64,000 nucleotides of DNA from Motilimonas cestriensis (GTDB lineage Bacteria > Pseudomonadota > Gammaproteobacteria > Enterobacterales > CBDFNC01): positions 1 through 64,000 of the forward strand of contig NZ_JAIMJA010000022.1 in NCBI RefSeq assembly GCF_021295315.1, written 5' to 3'. The notes under the pieces are model-generated. The model saw nothing but the letters and a program-made list of their open reading frames with translations. It made no database searches and was not told the DNA's origin. Positions within the stretch are counted from its first letter, which is position 1. The number at the start of each line of letters is the position of its first letter. Shown here piece after piece: positions 61,729 to 64,000 of the stretch. A program made the translations under genes and the position numbers.

Positions 61729-62496
61729 ATGTTCCAACTAAACCAAGTTAATGTTCGACGTGATGGACGAGACATTTTGTCTTTGCCTGAATTAACGATC
61801 GCCACGGATAAATTAACCGTTATTTTGGGCCACAATGGCTCAGGAAAATCGACATTGGTCAATATATTAGCCGGGCAATTAAAACCAGACTCTGGCCAAG
61901 TGTTACTCAATAACCAAGCTTTAGTGCACTTGTCAGCGCGAGCACTGGCGCAACAGGTGGCGTATTTACCTCAGCGTTTACCCGCGGCGTCCGGTTTAAC
62001 CGTGGCAGAGTTAGTAAAATTGGGGCGTTTTCCTTGGTTAGGAACCTTCGGTCGATTTCGCAAACGCGATCAAAAAATCATGAACCAAGCCATGGCCGAC
62101 ACCGACATATTGGCTTTCAAGCAGGTTTTGGCCGATCAGCTCTCAGGTGGCGAGCGACAGCGGGCGTGGATTGCCATGCTATTGGCGCAGCAGTCGCCCG
62201 TTCTGGTACTTGATGAGCCAACTTCGGCGCTGGATGTGGGGCATCAATATCAACTGTTAGCGTTATTACAGCGGCTAAATCGCACTACAGGCAAAGGGGT
62301 TGTCATTATTTTACATGATATTAATTTAGCGTTGCGCTACGCCGATGCTGTGATCGCGTTAAAGCAAGGTAAAGTTGTGTTTCAAGGAGACCATTCGAGC
62401 TTACTTAACGAAGCGCAGTTGTCTGACTTATACCAAGCCAATATCCAACTTATTAATCACCCGACAAAAGATAAAAAGGTCGCTGTTGTATGCTAA
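61729..62496 (+). CDS. fhuC: Siderophore ABC transporter ATPase
   Basis: Import ATPase of 255 residues of the FhuC/FecE family. Walker A GHNGSGKST, Q-loop AYLPQRLP, signature LSGGERQR and Walker B VLVLDEPTSALD are intact. It overlaps the binding-protein gene by seven bases and so is translationally coupled to it. Confidence 0.93.
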   Translation: MFQLNQVNVRRDGRDILSLPELTIATDKLTVILGHNGSGKSTLVNILAGQLKPDSGQVLLNNQALVHLSARALAQQVAYLPQRLPAASGLTVAELVKLGRFPWLGTFGRFRKRDQKIMNQAMADTDILAFKQVLADQLSGGERQRAWIAMLLAQQSPVLVLDEPTSALDVGHQYQLLALLQRLNRTTGKGVVIILHDINLALRYADAVIALKQGKVVFQGDHSSLLNEAQLSDLYQANIQLINHPTKDKKVAVVC

Positions 62497-63455
62497 TTAA
62501 ATACCTTGCACCTATTGACTGGCTTAAGTCAAAAAACAAGTTTACTCAATCTATTACGCTTGCCACTTTAGTGTTTTGTTTACTTTTTTCTTGGCCAATT
62601 AAGGCTGAAATTTGGGTTGAAGACAGTGATGGAAAGCACTCTTTTACCAGCCATCCTGTGCGTGTCGCCGCGTTAAATTGGGACATTGCGGAGCAAGTGA
62701 TTGAACTTGGCGTAACACCGATTGCGATGCCCGATCTTACAGGTTATGAACAGTGGGTGGTGACGCCAGCCATACCCGAAGGCGTTGAAGATATAGGCGC
62801 CCGGATAGAGCCCAATATTGAAAAATTAATGGCATTAAAGCCCGATGTTATCTTGATTGCCGCACCGCAAAAAGATTTGGCGTCGCGACTTGAAAAAATT
62901 GCCCCCGTTTTATTTTACCAAACTTACAGTGAGTCTCATGATAACGCTGCCGCGGCTGTTGATAACTTTCGAAAAATAGCGCAACTGCTTGATAAAACCG
63001 CGCTGGCAGAGCAAAAATTGCAGGCGATGGAAGCGCGCTTGGATGAACTTAGATCAGTATTGCTAACGGCTTATGATGGCAACTTACCACAAGTGAAAGC
63101 CATTCGCTTTGCCAGTGTGAACTCGGTTTATGTATATGGCGAAAACTCTATTCCTCAGTATGCCTTGAGTAAATTGGGGGTGGTGGAATCAGAGGTGCAG
63201 CCAAGAACACAATGGGGCATCGCGCAAAAGCGGATCACTGCATTACAGCAATTTTCTCAGCATACTGTGCTGTATTTTGAGCCCTTTGAATACCGTGACA
63301 AGTTAGCGGAATCTAGAGTTTGGCAAGCCATGCCATTTGTACAACAGCAGCGCTTTAACCGCGTAGCAGCAACATGGAGCTATGGTGGTGCGATGTCTAT
63401 CTTGTATAACGCCGAAGCATTAAGTCAAAGTTTATTGGAGCTTGCTCCCCGTTGA
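62490..63455 (+). CDS. fhuD: Siderophore ABC transporter binding protein
   Basis: Periplasmic ferric-siderophore-binding protein of 321 residues, class III. A cytoplasmic tail precedes the signal helix (SITLATLVFCLLFSWPIKAE, ~20-40). VRVAALNWDIAEQVIELGVTPIAMPDLTGYEQWVV and GARIEPNIEKLMALKPDVILIAAPQ match the FhuD lobe. It overlaps fhuC at its start and fhuB at its end. Confidence 0.9.
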   Translation: MLIKYLAPIDWLKSKNKFTQSITLATLVFCLLFSWPIKAEIWVEDSDGKHSFTSHPVRVAALNWDIAEQVIELGVTPIAMPDLTGYEQWVVTPAIPEGVEDIGARIEPNIEKLMALKPDVILIAAPQKDLASRLEKIAPVLFYQTYSESHDNAAAAVDNFRKIAQLLDKTALAEQKLQAMEARLDELRSVLLTAYDGNLPQVKAIRFASVNSVYVYGENSIPQYALSKLGVVESEVQPRTQWGIAQKRITALQQFSQHTVLYFEPFEYRDKLAESRVWQAMPFVQQQRFNRVAATWSYGGAMSILYNAEALSQSLLELAPR

Positions 63456-64000
63456 TAATACGTTACACCATGACGCTGGTGGCCTTGTGCGTCATTTCTT
63501 TTCTCCACCTGCAGCTAGGTGGTATGGCCAGTGATACCTCTTTTAATGGTCATGTTCTGACATTGTTCGAACAAAGCGCACTTTTGTTTGGTACACCTGC
63601 TGAATCGTTTACCGAAATTAACTATTACTACGTGCAGTTACCGCGTTGGTTGATGGGGCTAATTGTCGGTGCAATGTTAGGTTTGGTTGGTAGCTTAATG
63701 CAGCAGCTAACACAAAACCCGTTAATGTCGCCCTTGACCTTGGGCACGGCGTCTGGCGCTTGGCTTGCGTTGGTGATTATCAATGTCTTTTTCCCAAGTT
63801 GGGTGGGAGAGTACAGTGCCATAGCGGCATTAATGGGGTCGGTGTTAACGTTGCTGTTGGTGCTGGCAATAGTGGGAATTCGTAATGTGAGTGGCCTGCC
63901 GATTGTATTGGCGGGCATGACGGTGAACATTTTATTGGGCGCGATAGCCAGCGCGATTATTTTACTTAATGATCAGTACGCGAAAAATTTATTTATTTGG
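63452..64000 (+). CDS. fhuB: Siderophore ABC transporter permease, 5' part
   Basis: The open frame runs off the window end. It encodes the N-terminus of a FecCD/FhuB-type permease: a first membrane helix (LVALCVISFLHLQLGG), LPRWLMGLIVGAMLGLVGSLMQQLTQNPLMSPLTLGTASGAWLALVIINVFF, then further helices. Translation could begin at TTG 63452, overlapping the fhuD stop, or at ATG 63470. FhuB proteins are usually about 650 residues (a fused double permease), so most of the gene lies outside. Confidence 0.92.
   Translation, partial: MIIRYTMTLVALCVISFLHLQLGGMASDTSFNGHVLTLFEQSALLFGTPAESFTEINYYYVQLPRWLMGLIVGAMLGLVGSLMQQLTQNPLMSPLTLGTASGAWLALVIINVFFPSWVGEYSAIAALMGSVLTLLLVLAIVGIRNVSGLPIVLAGMTVNILLGAIASAIILLNDQYAKNLFIW

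Overview
The window looks like chromosomal DNA of a marine gammaproteobacterium of the Shewanella/Vibrio/Aeromonas kind. The grounds are gene content (NagE-type PTS permease, PutP and PutA with a separately encoded PutA C-terminal domain, a rhombotarget-type lipoprotein, a complete C-P lyase operon), moderate to low G+C, and intergenic repeats beginning TATACCCAAGCAAC. The genus cannot be fixed from the sequence alone. No tRNA, rRNA, CRISPR array or complete insertion sequence was seen.

Layout. 1-2.9 kb: a remnant, a secreted metallo-beta-lactamase-fold protein divergent from a LysR regulator, and an unknown protein. 3-8.7 kb: an N-acetylglucosamine-type PTS permease with a strong terminator, an OmpR/HK two-component pair, and an isochorismatase-like hydrolase divergent from a GlxA-type AraC regulator. 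8.9-14 kb: a 24-codon membrane peptide, a three-domain PNPOx-reductase-ferredoxin protein with an AhpD-like protein and divergent LysR, and an orphan EctB-like aminotransferase. 14.2-18.9 kb: a secreted beta-helix-like protein, a membrane-bound protein that joins an inactive-looking GH18 chitinase domain to a cytoplasmic LytTR DNA-binding domain, a divergent solute-binding protein and a GFA protein. 19.2-23 kb: an AraC/AhpD pair, a rhombotarget lipoprotein with a GlyGly-type C-terminus, and an FMN reductase divergent from a LysR.

23.2-34.7 kb (minus strand): a complete C-P lyase operon, phnC-D-E-F-G-H-I-J-K-L-M-N-P plus a hexapeptide acyltransferase in the usual place of phnO. It couples phosphonate import to carbon-phosphorus cleavage. 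Two near-identical palindromes, one upstream of phnC and one upstream of phnE, are candidate PhnF operators. 34.9-38.9 kb: a GDSL lipoprotein esterase, a SpoIIAA-like protein, a bifunctional NAD(P)HX repair enzyme and glgC.

39.3-46 kb looks acquired and rearranged: a globin-coupled hybrid histidine kinase, a decayed gene, a REC-PAS-GGDEF-EAL protein (a probable gas-sensing to c-di-GMP route), then the 3' half of an FMN-dependent glutamate-synthase-like gene. 46.2-54.2 kb: an erythromycin-esterase-family lipoprotein, then proline use (putP, split putA, AraC regulator). 54.3-57.2 kb: a lipocalin-like protein, a cation/proton antiporter, a coiled-coil protein and a lipoprotein. 57.5-64 kb: an iron-responsive hydroxamate siderophore uptake locus (AraC regulator, TonB receptor, ferric reductase, FhuC, FhuD, FhuB running off the end) with two good Fur boxes.

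The most unusual item is the GH18-LytTR membrane protein at 15654-17435. It is built as a one-component regulator whose sensor is a glycosidase fold that has lost its catalytic residues. It sits between a secreted beta-helix protein and a divergent periplasmic binding protein, and may form a sugar-sensing module with them.
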